From Cellulosimicrobium cellulans (GTDB lineage: Bacteria > Actinomycetota > Actinomycetes > Actinomycetales > Cellulomonadaceae), in contig NZ_JAFBCN010000001.1 in NCBI RefSeq assembly GCF_016907755.1, positions 2,170,001-2,234,000 of the forward strand: a DNA stretch of 64,000 bases. The letters run 5' to 3'. Of the stretch, positions 1-8,252 are shown one piece after another. The notes beneath the pieces were generated by a model. That model ran no database searches. It was not told the DNA's origin and saw only the letters and a list, made by a program, of their open reading frames with translations. Every line of letters begins with the position of its first letter. The stretch's first letter is position 1. Made by a program: the position numbers and the translations under genes.

Positions 1-6
1 TCTCGC

Positions 7-79
<73 letters not shown>

Positions 80-92
80 CCACCACCGATCG

Positions 93-114
93 GGCCGTCC
101 GCACGCGGGCGGCC
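93..114 (+). terminator. Hairpin terminator after tRNA-Lys copy 1
   Basis: Bases 93-102 pair with 105-114 over 10 positions with one G-T wobble and a 2-nt gap, so the effective loop is slightly larger. It lies 11 nt after the tRNA. No T-run follows, as is usual in this GC-rich DNA. Confidence 0.55.
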
Positions 115-152
115 TGAGCCGTGCCGGTCGAGGGACCGGGGCGGCGGCGGGA

Positions 153-180
153 GCGGGACTCCTCCACGAGGAGGACCCGC
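153..180 (+). terminator. Second hairpin between the tRNA-Lys genes
   Basis: Bases 160-165 pair with 170-175 and, beyond a 2-nt bulge, 153-157 pair with 176-180. It lies just upstream of the second tRNA promoter. It could be a back-up terminator or a processing structure. Confidence 0.35.
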
Positions 181-189
181 GGCCGCTGG

Positions 190-195
190 TAGTGT
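190..195 (+). promoter_or_regulatory. -10 box for tRNA-Lys copy 2
   Basis: TAGTGT lies 10 nt upstream of the mature 5' end at 206, the expected place for a -10 element. No convincing -35 is visible. The second tRNA can therefore be transcribed independently of the first. Confidence 0.4.
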
Positions 196-205
196 TCCCT
201 CTCGC

Positions 206-278
<73 letters not shown>

Positions 279-290
279 CCCTTCCTGACC

Positions 291-320
291 AGGCCGTCCA
301 CCCTCCGGGGTGGGCGGCCT
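291..320 (+). terminator. Terminator after tRNA-Lys copy 2
   Basis: Bases 291-303 pair with 308-320 (13 bp, one wobble) around a TCCG tetraloop. This is the strongest hairpin of the tRNA block. The stretch from 321 to 547 contains no gene that I recognise. Confidence 0.75.
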
Positions 321-547
321 GCGTCGTTCCCGGACCCGCCGCGCCCGTGCCGCCGGTGCGTGCCGCCCCTGTCGTGCGCTCTGTCGTCCACCCGTCCGGG
401 CACCGGACCGTCTCCCGGCGTTCGGATCGCGTTCGTCCCGTCTCGTCCGAGAGTTCACCCGTGCCCGGAATGGTCCGGTACGGGTGCGGTCGCCGCGGAC
501 GTCGGACCGGTCGTGCCCAGGCCTGTCGACGACGAAAGGACACACCG

Positions 548-3500
548 ATGCGCACGCCCGTGCACACGCCCCGCACCCGGAGAAGACGCCGAGGGCTCGC
601 CGCCGTGGTCGGAGCGAGCCTCGCGGTGGGGACCGCGCTCCCCGTGACCGCGGCCGTGGCCACCGACCGCGCGCCCACGCAACGCGTGGCCGCGGCGGCC
701 GAGGAGCCGAGCGGGACGCCGACGCTCCACCCCACCTCCGGGACGTACCTGGACGGCACGGTGACCGTCACGGCGCAGCCCGTGCTGGCCGGCGACCCGG
801 TCCGCGAGCTGGCCGTCGACGGCGAGCCGCTCGCGGGCGCCGTGGCGACCCCTGCCACGTCGCGCCTCCTGTTCGACGTGGGCAGCAACTCGATCGAGAA
901 GCGCTACGGCAGCTACGTGCTCGTCAACGGCGCGCGCCTCGAGCTCGACCGCGACATGGTGTCCGAGCGCGTGGCGCTCGACGTGCCGAACGACCTGCTG
1001 GTCCCGGGGGAGAACGCGGTGCGGTTCGTCGTGGGCGCCGTCCCCACGTCGTGCGGCTCGAACTACGACGACTTCGACCTCACCGAGGTCTCGCTCGAGC
1101 TGCTCGGCGAGGTCGCCGACGGCTCCGGCAACCGTTTCACCTACCAGTTCGGCGACGGCTCGTGCGGGACGAACACGTCCCGCGTCCTGACGGCAGACCT
1201 GACGTTCACGGTCGCCCAGGACCCGGCCGCGACGACCGGACTCGCGGCGGAGCTCGACACGACGGCGCTCGAGAACGGCGCGCACACCCTCACGGCCACG
1301 ACCGCGTCGGGCCAGACCGCGACGAGCGGCGTGACCGTGAACAACTCCGCTCCCGGCGCGCCGGCCCTGACCCCGGCGGACGGCGAGCTCCTCCACGGCA
1401 CGCGGACCGTCCTCGCGACCCCGCCCGCCGGCGGCGACGCCCCGACGGGCATCGAGGTCGACGGCGCGCCCCTCGCCACGACCGCGACCCTGGGCGCCGG
1501 CTCGTCGCAGTTCGTCTTCACCGTGGGCTCGAACTCGATCGAGGCCCGCTACACGAACCACCTCCTCGTCAACGGCCAGCGCATCGACCTGGTCGACCGG
1601 GACTACGTGAGCGAGACGGTGCGCCTCGACGTGCCGAACGCCTACCTGTCGGCCGGGCGCAACACCGTCCGGTTCGTCACGGGCACCTACCCGACGTCGT
1701 GCGGCGACAACCGGGACGACTTCGCGATCTCGGGCATCGGCCTCGTGCCGAGCCACGGCACCGCGACCCCGGTCGACGTCGCGTCGTCGTACTCGCTCGG
1801 CGACGGCGACTGCGGCTCGAGCGCGACCAAGCCACGCGAGGCCGTCCTCACGTTCGACGTGACGCCGTCGGCCGACGCACCGGCTGCCGGGCTGCGCGCC
1901 GACCTCGACACGACGACGCTCGCCGACGGCGAGCACGCGCTGACCTCCTCGACCGCGGCGGGCGCCACGGCCCGGCGCGCGGTCGTCACGGACAACACGG
2001 GTCCGGCGGTCGCGTCGAGCACCCCCGCCGCCGGTGCCGAGCTCGCGACGGCGACCAGCCTCGCCGTCGAGCTCACGGACGCCTCGGGCGTGCTCGAGGG
2101 CCCGGCGGTCACGCTCGACGGCGAGGTCGTCGAGCCGGGCGCGCTCGTCGGTCCGGGCCTCGAACCCGGCGCGCACACGCTCGTCGTCACCGCGACGGAC
2201 GTGCTCGGGAACGCGAGCACGCACGAGATCGGCTTCACGAGCCTCGGGATCCCCGACGTCCCGACCGACCTCACGCCCGTGACCGGGACGACCGGGGTCG
2301 AGGGCTCCGTCGAGCTCGGGGCGCGGGTGACCGCACCCGGCGCCGGCGACGTGACGGCGACGTTCGCGCGCGCCGAGGTCCGCTCGCCGGCCGTCGCGGC
2401 CCAGGGCGAGACGGCCGAGGTCCCCACCGACGTCCTGCACGTCGAGGGCGAGGTCCCGGCCGACGTCGACGCGCTCGTCCCGGGCGACGGCGCGACGCTC
2501 GACGCGGCACCCGCCGCCGACATCGCGTTCCAGCGCTTCGAGATCCCGGCCGAGGGTGACGTGGCGGGGCAGACCGTCCGCTGGGACGGCGTGATCGACC
2601 CGCAGCGCCTCGCGACCCTCCACGTGTGGGACGGCGCGGCGTGGGAGCCGCTCACCTCGGCACGGGGCGCCGTCGAGGGGCCGACGAGCCTGACCGCGAC
2701 GCTGTCCGCGCGGCACGCCACGCAGGGGACGGTGCACGTCCTCGTCACCGGCACCGACCCGTTCGCCGACGACATCGACGACGGCGTCGGCACCGAGGAG
2801 CCGACGTCGTTCGCGGACCGCGACGCCTACGACTTCTCGATGGTCCACTTCACGGACACGCAGTACCTGTCCGAGGGGGCCGTCGAGCAGGAGACCGCCG
2901 AGGAGCGTGCGGTCTGGGCGAAGACCTACACCGACCTCGTGCAGTGGGTCGTCGACAACGCCGACGAGCGCGGCATCGAGTACGTCGCGCACACGGGCGA
3001 CATCGTCGAGAACTACACGCGCACGCCGTCGGACGACGCGATGGCGGCCCAGGTCCGCGGGGAGTACGAGTTCTCGTCGTCCGCCCAGCGTCTGCTCGAC
3101 GACGCGGGCATCCCCAACGGCGTCCTCGCGGGCAACCACGACAACCTCACCGGTGCGGACAACGGTCCCGGTGCCCTCTACAACGCCTACTACGGGCCCG
3201 AGCGGTACGAGGCGCTCTCGGCCGGGTGGCAGGACGCGTCCTACGGCGGCCCGTGGCGCGAGGGCGACAACCAGAACCACTACGACCTGTTCACGGCCGG
3301 CGGCCTGGACTTCGTCGCCGTGTACCTGTCGTACGGCGTGACCTACGAGGAGGCCGCCTGGGCCGACGGCGTGCTGGAGCAGTTCGCCGACCGCAACGCG
3401 ATCCTGCTCGCGCACGACTACCTCGCGCCGAGCACGAACCCCGACGGCCGCGGGGCCCCGTTCTCCACCCCGGACGGGCGCCTGCTGTACTCGAAGGTCG

Positions 3501-4354
3501 TCGAGCCGAACCCGAACGTCTTCCTCGTGCTCTCGGGCCACGAGCACGGCGTCGGGATCAACGTGAAGCGCGACGTCGGCACGCCGGGCAACGGTGTCGT
3601 CGAGCTCCTCGCGGACTACCAGTTCTACGAGGTCACCGCGGAGGAGGCCGGTCTCACCGAGATCGGCGGGTACGCACCCGACCAGGGCCTGCGGCTCGGG
3701 TCGAGCTACCTGCGCCTGCTCCAGTTCGACGTCGACCGCTCCGAGCTGGTCGTCGACACGTACTCGCCGTGGCTCGAGAACTTCGGGGCCACGGAGTACG
3801 ACGACCGCCAGCGCTACAACGGGCTCGAGGACGACTTCACGGTGCCGGTGGACCTGACGACCCGCACGACCACGCTCGTGACCGACGCCGTGGCGCTCTA
3901 CGCCCCGGCGGAGGAGATCGGGAGCGTGACCGTCCCGTCGGGCGACGTCGCGCGCGTGACCTGGGACGGTCTCGACGCCGGGGCCCTGCACGCGTGGGTC
4001 GTCACGGCGACGAGCGCGGGCGGCGGCACGGCGGTCTCGCCCGTCACCACGTTCACCACGGCCCCGGCGCCGGACGGGCTCGTCGTCTCGACGACGGCGC
4101 GCAGCCAGTGCATGGCAGGCAAGGCGTACGTCGCGGTCCGGGCGACCAACGCCGACACCGTGCCGGTCGACGTCACGCTGAGCACGCCGTACGGCGAGCG
4201 CACGGTCGCGGCCGTGCAGCCCGGCGCGTCGGCGTACCAGGCGTTCGCCGTGCGCTCGACGCAGGTCGCCGCGGGCAGCGCCCACGTGGCCGCGACCGGC
4301 GACGGCCGCACGTTCGCGGGCGACGTCGCGTTCGACGCCCTCTCGTGCGGCTGA
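548..4354 (+). CDS. Secreted modular metallophosphoesterase (calcineurin-like)
   Basis: 1268 aa. The ATG at 548 is preceded by GAAAGGA at 534-540. An Arg-rich n-region and hydrophobic stretch (about residues 13-38) form a signal peptide, possibly Tat-like, so export is expected. Two homologous beta-rich modules follow (about 100-210 and 320-435); each has GSNSIE near its start, then PTSCG and a DG-C motif that could supply disulfides. The catalytic domain lies at about 760-1070 and shows the metal-binding series HFTDTQYL (767), GDIVEN, GNHD (862), AHD and GHEHG (997). A beta-sandwich tail follows. The fold predicts hydrolysis of a phosphomonoester or diester outside the cell, but the substrate is unknown. 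The gene stands alone, followed by a strong terminator. Confidence 0.85.
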   Translation: MRTPVHTPRTRRRRRGLAAVVGASLAVGTALPVTAAVATDRAPTQRVAAAAEEPSGTPTLHPTSGTYLDGTVTVTAQPVLAGDPVRELAVDGEPLAGAVATPATSRLLFDVGSNSIEKRYGSYVLVNGARLELDRDMVSERVALDVPNDLLVPGENAVRFVVGAVPTSCGSNYDDFDLTEVSLELLGEVADGSGNRFTYQFGDGSCGTNTSRVLTADLTFTVAQDPAATTGLAAELDTTALENGAHTLTATTASGQTATSGVTVNNSAPGAPALTPADGELLHGTRTVLATPPAGGDAPTGIEVDGAPLATTATLGAGSSQFVFTVGSNSIEARYTNHLLVNGQRIDLVDRDYVSETVRLDVPNAYLSAGRNTVRFVTGTYPTSCGDNRDDFAISGIGLVPSHGTATPVDVASSYSLGDGDCGSSATKPREAVLTFDVTPSADAPAAGLRADLDTTTLADGEHALTSSTAAGATARRAVVTDNTGPAVASSTPAAGAELATATSLAVELTDASGVLEGPAVTLDGEVVEPGALVGPGLEPGAHTLVVTATDVLGNASTHEIGFTSLGIPDVPTDLTPVTGTTGVEGSVELGARVTAPGAGDVTATFARAEVRSPAVAAQGETAEVPTDVLHVEGEVPADVDALVPGDGATLDAAPAADIAFQRFEIPAEGDVAGQTVRWDGVIDPQRLATLHVWDGAAWEPLTSARGAVEGPTSLTATLSARHATQGTVHVLVTGTDPFADDIDDGVGTEEPTSFADRDAYDFSMVHFTDTQYLSEGAVEQETAEERAVWAKTYTDLVQWVVDNADERGIEYVAHTGDIVENYTRTPSDDAMAAQVRGEYEFSSSAQRLLDDAGIPNGVLAGNHDNLTGADNGPGALYNAYYGPERYEALSAGWQDASYGGPWREGDNQNHYDLFTAGGLDFVAVYLSYGVTYEEAAWADGVLEQFADRNAILLAHDYLAPSTNPDGRGAPFSTPDGRLLYSKVVEPNPNVFLVLSGHEHGVGINVKRDVGTPGNGVVELLADYQFYEVTAEEAGLTEIGGYAPDQGLRLGSSYLRLLQFDVDRSELVVDTYSPWLENFGATEYDDRQRYNGLEDDFTVPVDLTTRTTTLVTDAVALYAPAEEIGSVTVPSGDVARVTWDGLDAGALHAWVVTATSAGGGTAVSPVTTFTTAPAPDGLVVSTTARSQCMAGKAYVAVRATNADTVPVDVTLSTPYGERTVAAVQPGASAYQAFAVRSTQVAAGSAHVAATGDGRTFAGDVAFDALSCG

Positions 4355-4410
4355 CCCGTGCTCCGCGCGGGTGACCGGGGTGACCCGGTGACGCGCCGCG
4401 CCGAGAGGTG

Positions 4411-4450
4411 AGACGTGGCCCCCGAGCACTCGTGCTCGGGGGCCACGTCT
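4411..4450. terminator. Bidirectional terminator
   Basis: This is a perfect 18-bp stem, 4411-4428 with 4433-4450, around a CTCG tetraloop. It lies between the convergent metallophosphoesterase (+) and SDR (-) genes and can serve both. Confidence 0.9.
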
Positions 4451-4477
4451 CCGTCCTCGGCCCGGTGGCCGCCGTGG

Positions 4478-5239
4478 TCAGACGGCGGCCCACCCGCCGT
4501 CGCTGTGCAGGACGGCGCCGGACACGTTCGCCGAGTCGTCCGAGAGCAGCCACGTGATCGCCGCGGCGAGCTCGTCGGCGCTCGCGGCGGGCGGGACGGT
4601 GGTCGCCATGATCGGCCCGAGCCGCTCGCCGGCGTGCTGCGAGCGGAACGGCGCCTCGATGCTCGTCGCGACGGCGCCCGGCGCGACGACGTTCGCCCGC
4701 ACGCCCTGCGGGGTGTAGAAGAACGCCGTGCTCTTCGTGAAGCCGACGACCGCGTGCTTCGACGTCGCGTACGCGGTGCCCGAGGCCGACGCGCGCGACC
4801 CCGCCTCGGACCCGACGTTGACGATCGACCCCTTCCCGGCGTCGAGCATGAGGGGCAGCACCGCGCGCGTGAGGCGCATGACGGCCGTGACGTTGACGGT
4901 CATGACGAGGTCCCAGGTCGAGTCGTCGACCTCGGCGCTCGGCAGGAAGCCGTCCATGATGCCCGCGACGTTGGCGAGCGCGTCCACCCGGCCGCCCGCG
5001 GCGGCGACCACCGCGTCGACCGTGGTCTGCGCGCTCACGTCGCCCGCGACCGTCACGAGGGCGTCGGACCCGACGTCCGCGACGAGCTTGTCCAGCCGGT
5101 CCTCCCGGACGTCCGTCGCGACGACGCGCGCGCCCTCCGCGAGCAGCCGCTCGACGGTGGCGCGCCCGATCCCGGCGCCCGCGCCGGTGACGATCGCGGT
5201 GCGGCCCTCGAACCGGCCGGGAACGTGGTTGCTGACCAT
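4478..5239 (-). CDS. SDR-family NAD(P)-dependent oxidoreductase
   Basis: 253 aa, the usual length for a classical short-chain dehydrogenase/reductase. The ATG at 5239 has a GGAAGGAG-type ribosome site about 6 nt upstream and is preferred over the in-frame upstream start at 5407. Cofactor motif TGAGAGIG lies at residues 18-25, NVAG at 90-93, and the catalytic Ser144, Tyr157 and Lys161 are all present. It should reduce or oxidise a carbonyl/hydroxyl on a small molecule, but the substrate cannot be read from sequence. It is transcribed away from the trp leader region. Confidence 0.9.
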   Translation of the reverse strand: MVSNHVPGRFEGRTAIVTGAGAGIGRATVERLLAEGARVVATDVREDRLDKLVADVGSDALVTVAGDVSAQTTVDAVVAAAGGRVDALANVAGIMDGFLPSAEVDDSTWDLVMTVNVTAVMRLTRAVLPLMLDAGKGSIVNVGSEAGSRASASGTAYATSKHAVVGFTKSTAFFYTPQGVRANVVAPGAVATSIEAPFRSQHAGERLGPIMATTVPPAASADELAAAITWLLSDDSANVSGAVLHSDGGWAAV

Positions 5240-5385
5240 GACGGCTCCTTCCGTCCGCGCCGGCACTGCCGTCGTCCGGCGTCCTGGTCCCATCCCACCG
5301 CCTGGGCCCTGGCGCGCGCGAGAGCCGATCGTCCCTGTGCCGGTGCCGGTGGTCCCTGCCGGTGTCCCGACAGCGCGCGTCGGGG

Positions 5386-5391
5386 TAGGGT
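5386..5391 (+). promoter_or_regulatory. -10 box of the trp leader / trpB2 transcript
   Basis: TAGGGT ends 7 nt before the GTG of the leader peptide at 5399. Transcription would thus begin at or next to the start codon, giving a leaderless leader-peptide mRNA. No clear -35 is seen. Confidence 0.5.
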
Positions 5392-5398
5392 CGGCGTC

Positions 5399-5440
5399 GT
5401 GACGCACCCGTCCGTGACCCCCTGGTGGCCGGCCGCCTGA
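5399..5440 (+). CDS. trpL: Putative trp operon leader peptide
   Basis: A 13-codon reading frame starts with GTG and encodes MTHPSVTPWWPAA, with two consecutive Trp codons (TGG at 5423 and 5426) near the end, then TGA. It sits about 130 nt upstream of a tryptophan synthase beta gene. Tandem Trp codons followed by mutually exclusive hairpins are the hallmark of ribosome-mediated attenuation: a ribosome stalled for Trp-tRNA would change folding downstream. There is no strong ribosome site, but the -10 box position suggests leaderless translation. It is too short for protein-family evidence, so the call rests on codon content, position and the hairpins. Confidence 0.65.
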   Translation: MTHPSVTPWWPAA

Positions 5441-5514
5441 CGGCCGGTGACCTCATCCGGCCGTGCCCCGACGACGTGGGCGGCCTCGGCGGACCCCGGT
5501 GCACGCGTCGTCGG
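5429..5514 (+). promoter_or_regulatory. Predicted tryptophan attenuator
   Basis: Segment 1 (5429-5435) and segment 3 (5457-5463) have the same 7-base sequence, CCGGCCG, and both are complementary to segment 2 (5441-5447), so 1:2 and 2:3 hairpins exclude each other. Segment 3 and flanking bases (5459-5468) can instead pair with 5478-5485. A further perfect 9-bp stem pairs 5468-5476 with 5506-5514. Segment 1 begins right after the two Trp codons, which is where a stalled ribosome would mask it. No U-run follows, so termination could be of a GC-type or Rho-linked. Confidence 0.5.
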
Positions 5515-5532
5515 CCCAGCGGCCTCTACCTC

Positions 5533-5556
5533 CCGAGTACCCCTCCGAGTACCCCT
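5533..5556 (+). repeat. Tandem 12-bp direct repeat
   Basis: CCGAGTACCCCT occurs twice back to back (5533-5544 and 5545-5556) immediately upstream of the trpB2 ribosome site (GGAG at 5562-5565). The function is unknown. It could be a protein-binding or RNA-structure element of the leader. Confidence 0.6.
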
Positions 5557-5573
5557 GAGCTGGAGCCCCCAGA

Positions 5574-6884
5574 ATGACGACACAGCAGTCTCCCGTCCCC
5601 GTCCGGTCCCTCGAGCCGACCGGCGCCGAGGTGCCCTCGACCGTCCCGACGCACTGGTACAACCTCGCCGCGGACCTGCCCGAGCCCGTGCCGCCGCACC
5701 TGCACCCGGGCACGCGCGAGCCGCTCACGCCCGACGACCTCGCGCCGCTGTTCCCGCTCGCGCTCGTCCAGCAGGAGGTGACGACGGAGCGCTACGTCGA
5801 GATCCCGCAGACGATCCGCGAGATCTACGCCCTGTGGCGGCCGTCGCCGCTCGTGCGCGCGCGACGCCTCGAGCGGGCCCTGGGCACCCCGGCCCGCATC
5901 TACTACAAGTACGAGGGCGTGAGCCCGGTCGGGTCGCACAAGCCGAACACCGCGGTCGCGCAGGCGTACTACAACGCGCTCGAGGGCACGACGAAGCTCA
6001 CGACCGAGACCGGCGCGGGCCAGTGGGGGGCGTCGCTGTCGTTCGCGGGCGCGCTGCTCGGGCTCGACGTCGAGGTGTGGCAGGTGCGCGCGTCGTACGA
6101 CTCGAAGCCGTACCGCCGCGCGCAGATGGAGGTCTACGGCGGGATCTGCCACCCGTCGCCGTCGGACCTCACGGAGGCCGGGCGCGCGATGCTCGCCGCC
6201 GACCCGGGGACGACCGGCTCGCTCGGCATGGCGATCAGCGAGGCCGTGGAGACCGCGGCGAAGGACCCCGCGGCGCACTACGCGCTGGGCAGCGTGCTCA
6301 ACCACGTCATGCTGCACCAGAGCGTCATCGGCCAGGAGGCCCTCGTCCAGCTCGACGAGGCGGGCGAGGGGGCGCCCGACGTCGTGTTCGGGTGCGCGGG
6401 CGGCGGGTCGAACCTCGCGGGCCTGACGTTCCCGTTCCTGGGGCGCAACCTGCGCGAGGGCACGACGACGCGGCTCGTCGCGTGCGAGCCGGCCGCGTGC
6501 CCGTCGCTGACCCAGGGGGAGTACCGCTACGACTTCGGCGACGTCGCGGGCCTCACGCCGCTGCTCAAGATGCACACGCTCGGCAAGGACTTCGTCCCGC
6601 CCGCGATCCACGCGGGCGGCCTGCGGTACCACGGCATGTCGCCGATGGTGTCGCACGCGGTGAACCTCGGGCTCATGGACGCGGTCGCCGTCGAGCAGGA
6701 CGAGGCGTTCGTCGCGGGCACGCTCTTCGCGCGCAGCGAGGGCATCATCCCGGCGCCCGAGTCGACGCACGCCGTGGCGGCCGCGATCGCGCACGCGCGC
6801 GCCGCGACCGAGCCCGAGGTGATCGTGCTCGGCCTGTCGGGCAACGGCGTCCTCGACCTGCCGGCGTACGCGGCGTACGTCTGA
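5574..6884 (+). CDS. trpB: TrpB-like PLP-dependent tryptophan synthase beta chain (TrpB2 type)
   Basis: 436 aa, longer than the usual roughly 400-residue TrpB1. PLP lysine is K123 in GSHKPN, the phosphate-binding GGGSN is at 276-280, and TETGAGQWG (144-152) has Trp where TrpB1 enzymes normally have His, typical of the TrpB2 branch. The enzyme condenses indole with serine to give tryptophan in the cytosol. TrpB2 proteins often lie outside the trp operon and may salvage indole; no trpA, trpC or trpD lies nearby. The preceding Trp-rich leader peptide suggests control by tryptophan supply. A strong terminator follows, so it is probably monocistronic. Confidence 0.93.
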   Translation: MTTQQSPVPVRSLEPTGAEVPSTVPTHWYNLAADLPEPVPPHLHPGTREPLTPDDLAPLFPLALVQQEVTTERYVEIPQTIREIYALWRPSPLVRARRLERALGTPARIYYKYEGVSPVGSHKPNTAVAQAYYNALEGTTKLTTETGAGQWGASLSFAGALLGLDVEVWQVRASYDSKPYRRAQMEVYGGICHPSPSDLTEAGRAMLAADPGTTGSLGMAISEAVETAAKDPAAHYALGSVLNHVMLHQSVIGQEALVQLDEAGEGAPDVVFGCAGGGSNLAGLTFPFLGRNLREGTTTRLVACEPAACPSLTQGEYRYDFGDVAGLTPLLKMHTLGKDFVPPAIHAGGLRYHGMSPMVSHAVNLGLMDAVAVEQDEAFVAGTLFARSEGIIPAPESTHAVAAAIAHARAATEPEVIVLGLSGNGVLDLPAYAAYV

Positions 6885-6895
6885 CGGGCGCCTCC

Positions 6896-6932
6896 GGGCG
6901 CCCCGCGCGGTAGGACCTCGCGCGGGGCGCCC
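6896..6932 (+). terminator. Terminator of trpB2
   Basis: Perfect 14-bp stem, 6896-6909 with 6919-6932, and a 9-nt loop. It ends only 14 nt before the trmB start, so trmB must have its own promoter in the remaining gap. Confidence 0.88.
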
Positions 6933-6933
6933 G

Positions 6934-6939
6934 TACCCT
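6934..6939 (+). promoter_or_regulatory. -10 box of trmB (leaderless)
   Basis: TACCCT is followed by 6 nt and then the trmB ATG at 6946. It lies directly after the trpB2 terminator stem, with no room for a ribosome site. Confidence 0.5.
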
Positions 6940-6945
6940 GGTGCG

Positions 6946-7716
6946 ATGCCCGACCCGACCCCCGACATCCTCGACGACCGCCCGCGCTACCGGACGCAGC
7001 CGGTGTCGTTCGTGCGGCGCAGCGGGCGCCTCGCGCCGCGCCAGCAGCGGGCGTGGGACGCCCACCGGGACCGCTACGTCGTCGACGTGCCGCGCGACGT
7101 CGCGCGAACGTCGGTCGACCCGGCGTACGTCCTGGACGTCGCGGGCACGTTCGGGCGCGACGCGCGTCTCGTCGTCGAGATCGGCTCGGGCCAGGGCGAG
7201 GCCGTGGTGGCCGCGGCCGAGCGCGAGCCGGGCACCGACTTCCTCGCCGTCGAGGTGTACACGCCGGGCCTCGCGCAGACCGTGCTGCGCGCGTCCCAGC
7301 GCGACCTGACGAACGTGCGCCTGGTCCAGGCGAACGCGGCCGAGCTGCTGGCCACGACGCTGCCCGCGGGGAGCGTCGACGAGCTGTGGATCTTCTTCCC
7401 CGACCCGTGGCACAAGTCCCGCCACCACAAGCGGCGCCTCGTGGCGCCGTCGTTCGCGGCGCTCGCCGAGCGGGTGCTGCGTGCCCCGGGCGAGGGAGAC
7501 GACGGCCGGCCGGGCGGCACGCTGCGGCTCGCCACGGACTGGGCCGAGTACGCCGACCAGATGCTCGACGTGCTCGACGCCGCGCCGGGGCTGCGGAACG
7601 TCCACGGCCCGCGCGGGGTGGCGCCGCGCTTCGAGGGGCGCGTGCTGACGGGGTTCGAGCGCAAGGGCGAGACGGCGGGCCGCGTCATCACCGACCTGGA
7701 GTACGTGCGCGTCTGA
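6946..7716 (+). CDS. trmB: tRNA (guanine-N7-)-methyltransferase TrmB
   Basis: 256 aa. The protein uses S-adenosylmethionine to methylate N7 of G46 in tRNA. The SAM-binding motif VVEIGSGQGE lies at about 76-85 and the family signature FPDPWHKSRHHKRR at 151-164; the C-terminal ATDWAEYA and TGFERKG motifs are also typical. The start is set by the -10 box 6 nt upstream, with no Shine-Dalgarno sequence, so translation is probably leaderless. A basic N-terminal extension before the core is common in actinobacterial TrmB. Confidence 0.95.
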   Translation: MPDPTPDILDDRPRYRTQPVSFVRRSGRLAPRQQRAWDAHRDRYVVDVPRDVARTSVDPAYVLDVAGTFGRDARLVVEIGSGQGEAVVAAAEREPGTDFLAVEVYTPGLAQTVLRASQRDLTNVRLVQANAAELLATTLPAGSVDELWIFFPDPWHKSRHHKRRLVAPSFAALAERVLRAPGEGDDGRPGGTLRLATDWAEYADQMLDVLDAAPGLRNVHGPRGVAPRFEGRVLTGFERKGETAGRVITDLEYVRV

Positions 7717-7749
7717 CGCGTGGTGACCGGCGGCCCGACCGGCCGCGTC
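7715..7749 (+). terminator. Probable trmB terminator
   Basis: Two alternative stems are possible: 7730-7735 with 7741-7746 (6 bp), or the outer 7715-7720 with 7744-7749. They overlap the trmB stop codon region. The structure is weaker than other terminators in this window. Confidence 0.4.
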
Positions 7750-7755
7750 AGGTTC

Positions 7756-7790
7756 TTGCGGACAGAAGTGATCTACGGCACATTGTGCCG
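7756..7790 (+). promoter_or_regulatory. Predicted promoter of the symporter pair with CRP/GlxR-like site
   Basis: TTGCGG (7756-7761), a 17-nt spacer and CACATT (7779-7784) make a plausible -35/-10 pair. AGTGA-N6-GCACA (7767-7782) matches the CRP/GlxR consensus TGTGA-N6-TCACA at 8 of 10 fixed positions and overlaps the -10. A separate dyad, CGGCAC-ATT-GTGCCG, spans 7776-7790. The arrangement suggests a carbon-source-controlled promoter with a leader of about 110 nt. Confidence 0.4.
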
Positions 7791-7901
7791 GGGGAGAACG
7801 TCGCCCCGGGCACGCAGTGTCGCGTGCGGTCGCGTCGACAGGTGGCCGTCTGCGGGGTGCGGGCTCTCTGTCAGTCAACGGAATGAGCCAACGGAGGCGT
7901 C

Positions 7902-8252
7902 ATGACCGACGTGACGGCCGTCCCCGGACCGGGGCCCGCCGAAGAGACCGACTACCAGCGCGTGCAACGCTCGCCCGAGTTCCAGGACCTGCGCAGACGG
8001 TTCCGGAACTTCGTGTTCCCGATGACCGCGCTCTTCCTCGTGTGGTACTTCGTCTACGTCCTGCTCGCGAACTACGCCCACGACTTCATGAGCACCAAGG
8101 TTTGGGGGAACATCACCGTCGGGCTGCTCTTCGGCCTGGGGCAGTTCGTGTCCACGTTCGCGATCACCATGATCTACGCGCGCTGGGCCAACAGGCGGTT
8201 CGACGCCGCGGCCGACGAGCTGCGCCGCGAGATCGAGGAGGACGAGCTGTGA
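7902..8252 (+). CDS. DUF485 small membrane protein, symporter partner
   Basis: 116 aa with two transmembrane segments (about 42-65 and 75-99) and a charged C terminus, the pattern of the DUF485 family (YjcH/MctB-like). Such proteins are encoded immediately before acetate/pyruvate solute:sodium symporters and are thought to aid them. GGAGG about 5 nt before the ATG supports the start. The stop overlaps the GTG start of the symporter by 4 nt (GTGA), implying translational coupling. Confidence 0.88.
   Translation: MTDVTAVPGPGPAEETDYQRVQRSPEFQDLRRRFRNFVFPMTALFLVWYFVYVLLANYAHDFMSTKVWGNITVGLLFGLGQFVSTFAITMIYARWANRRFDAAADELRREIEEDEL

Noticed and set aside
455-4429. A 1324-codon open frame on the minus strand opposite the metallophosphoesterase
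   Set aside because: It is low-complexity Arg/Gly/Ala with no domain; in very GC-rich DNA antisense frames stay open by chance, and the plus-strand frame has signal peptide, catalytic motifs and a ribosome site.
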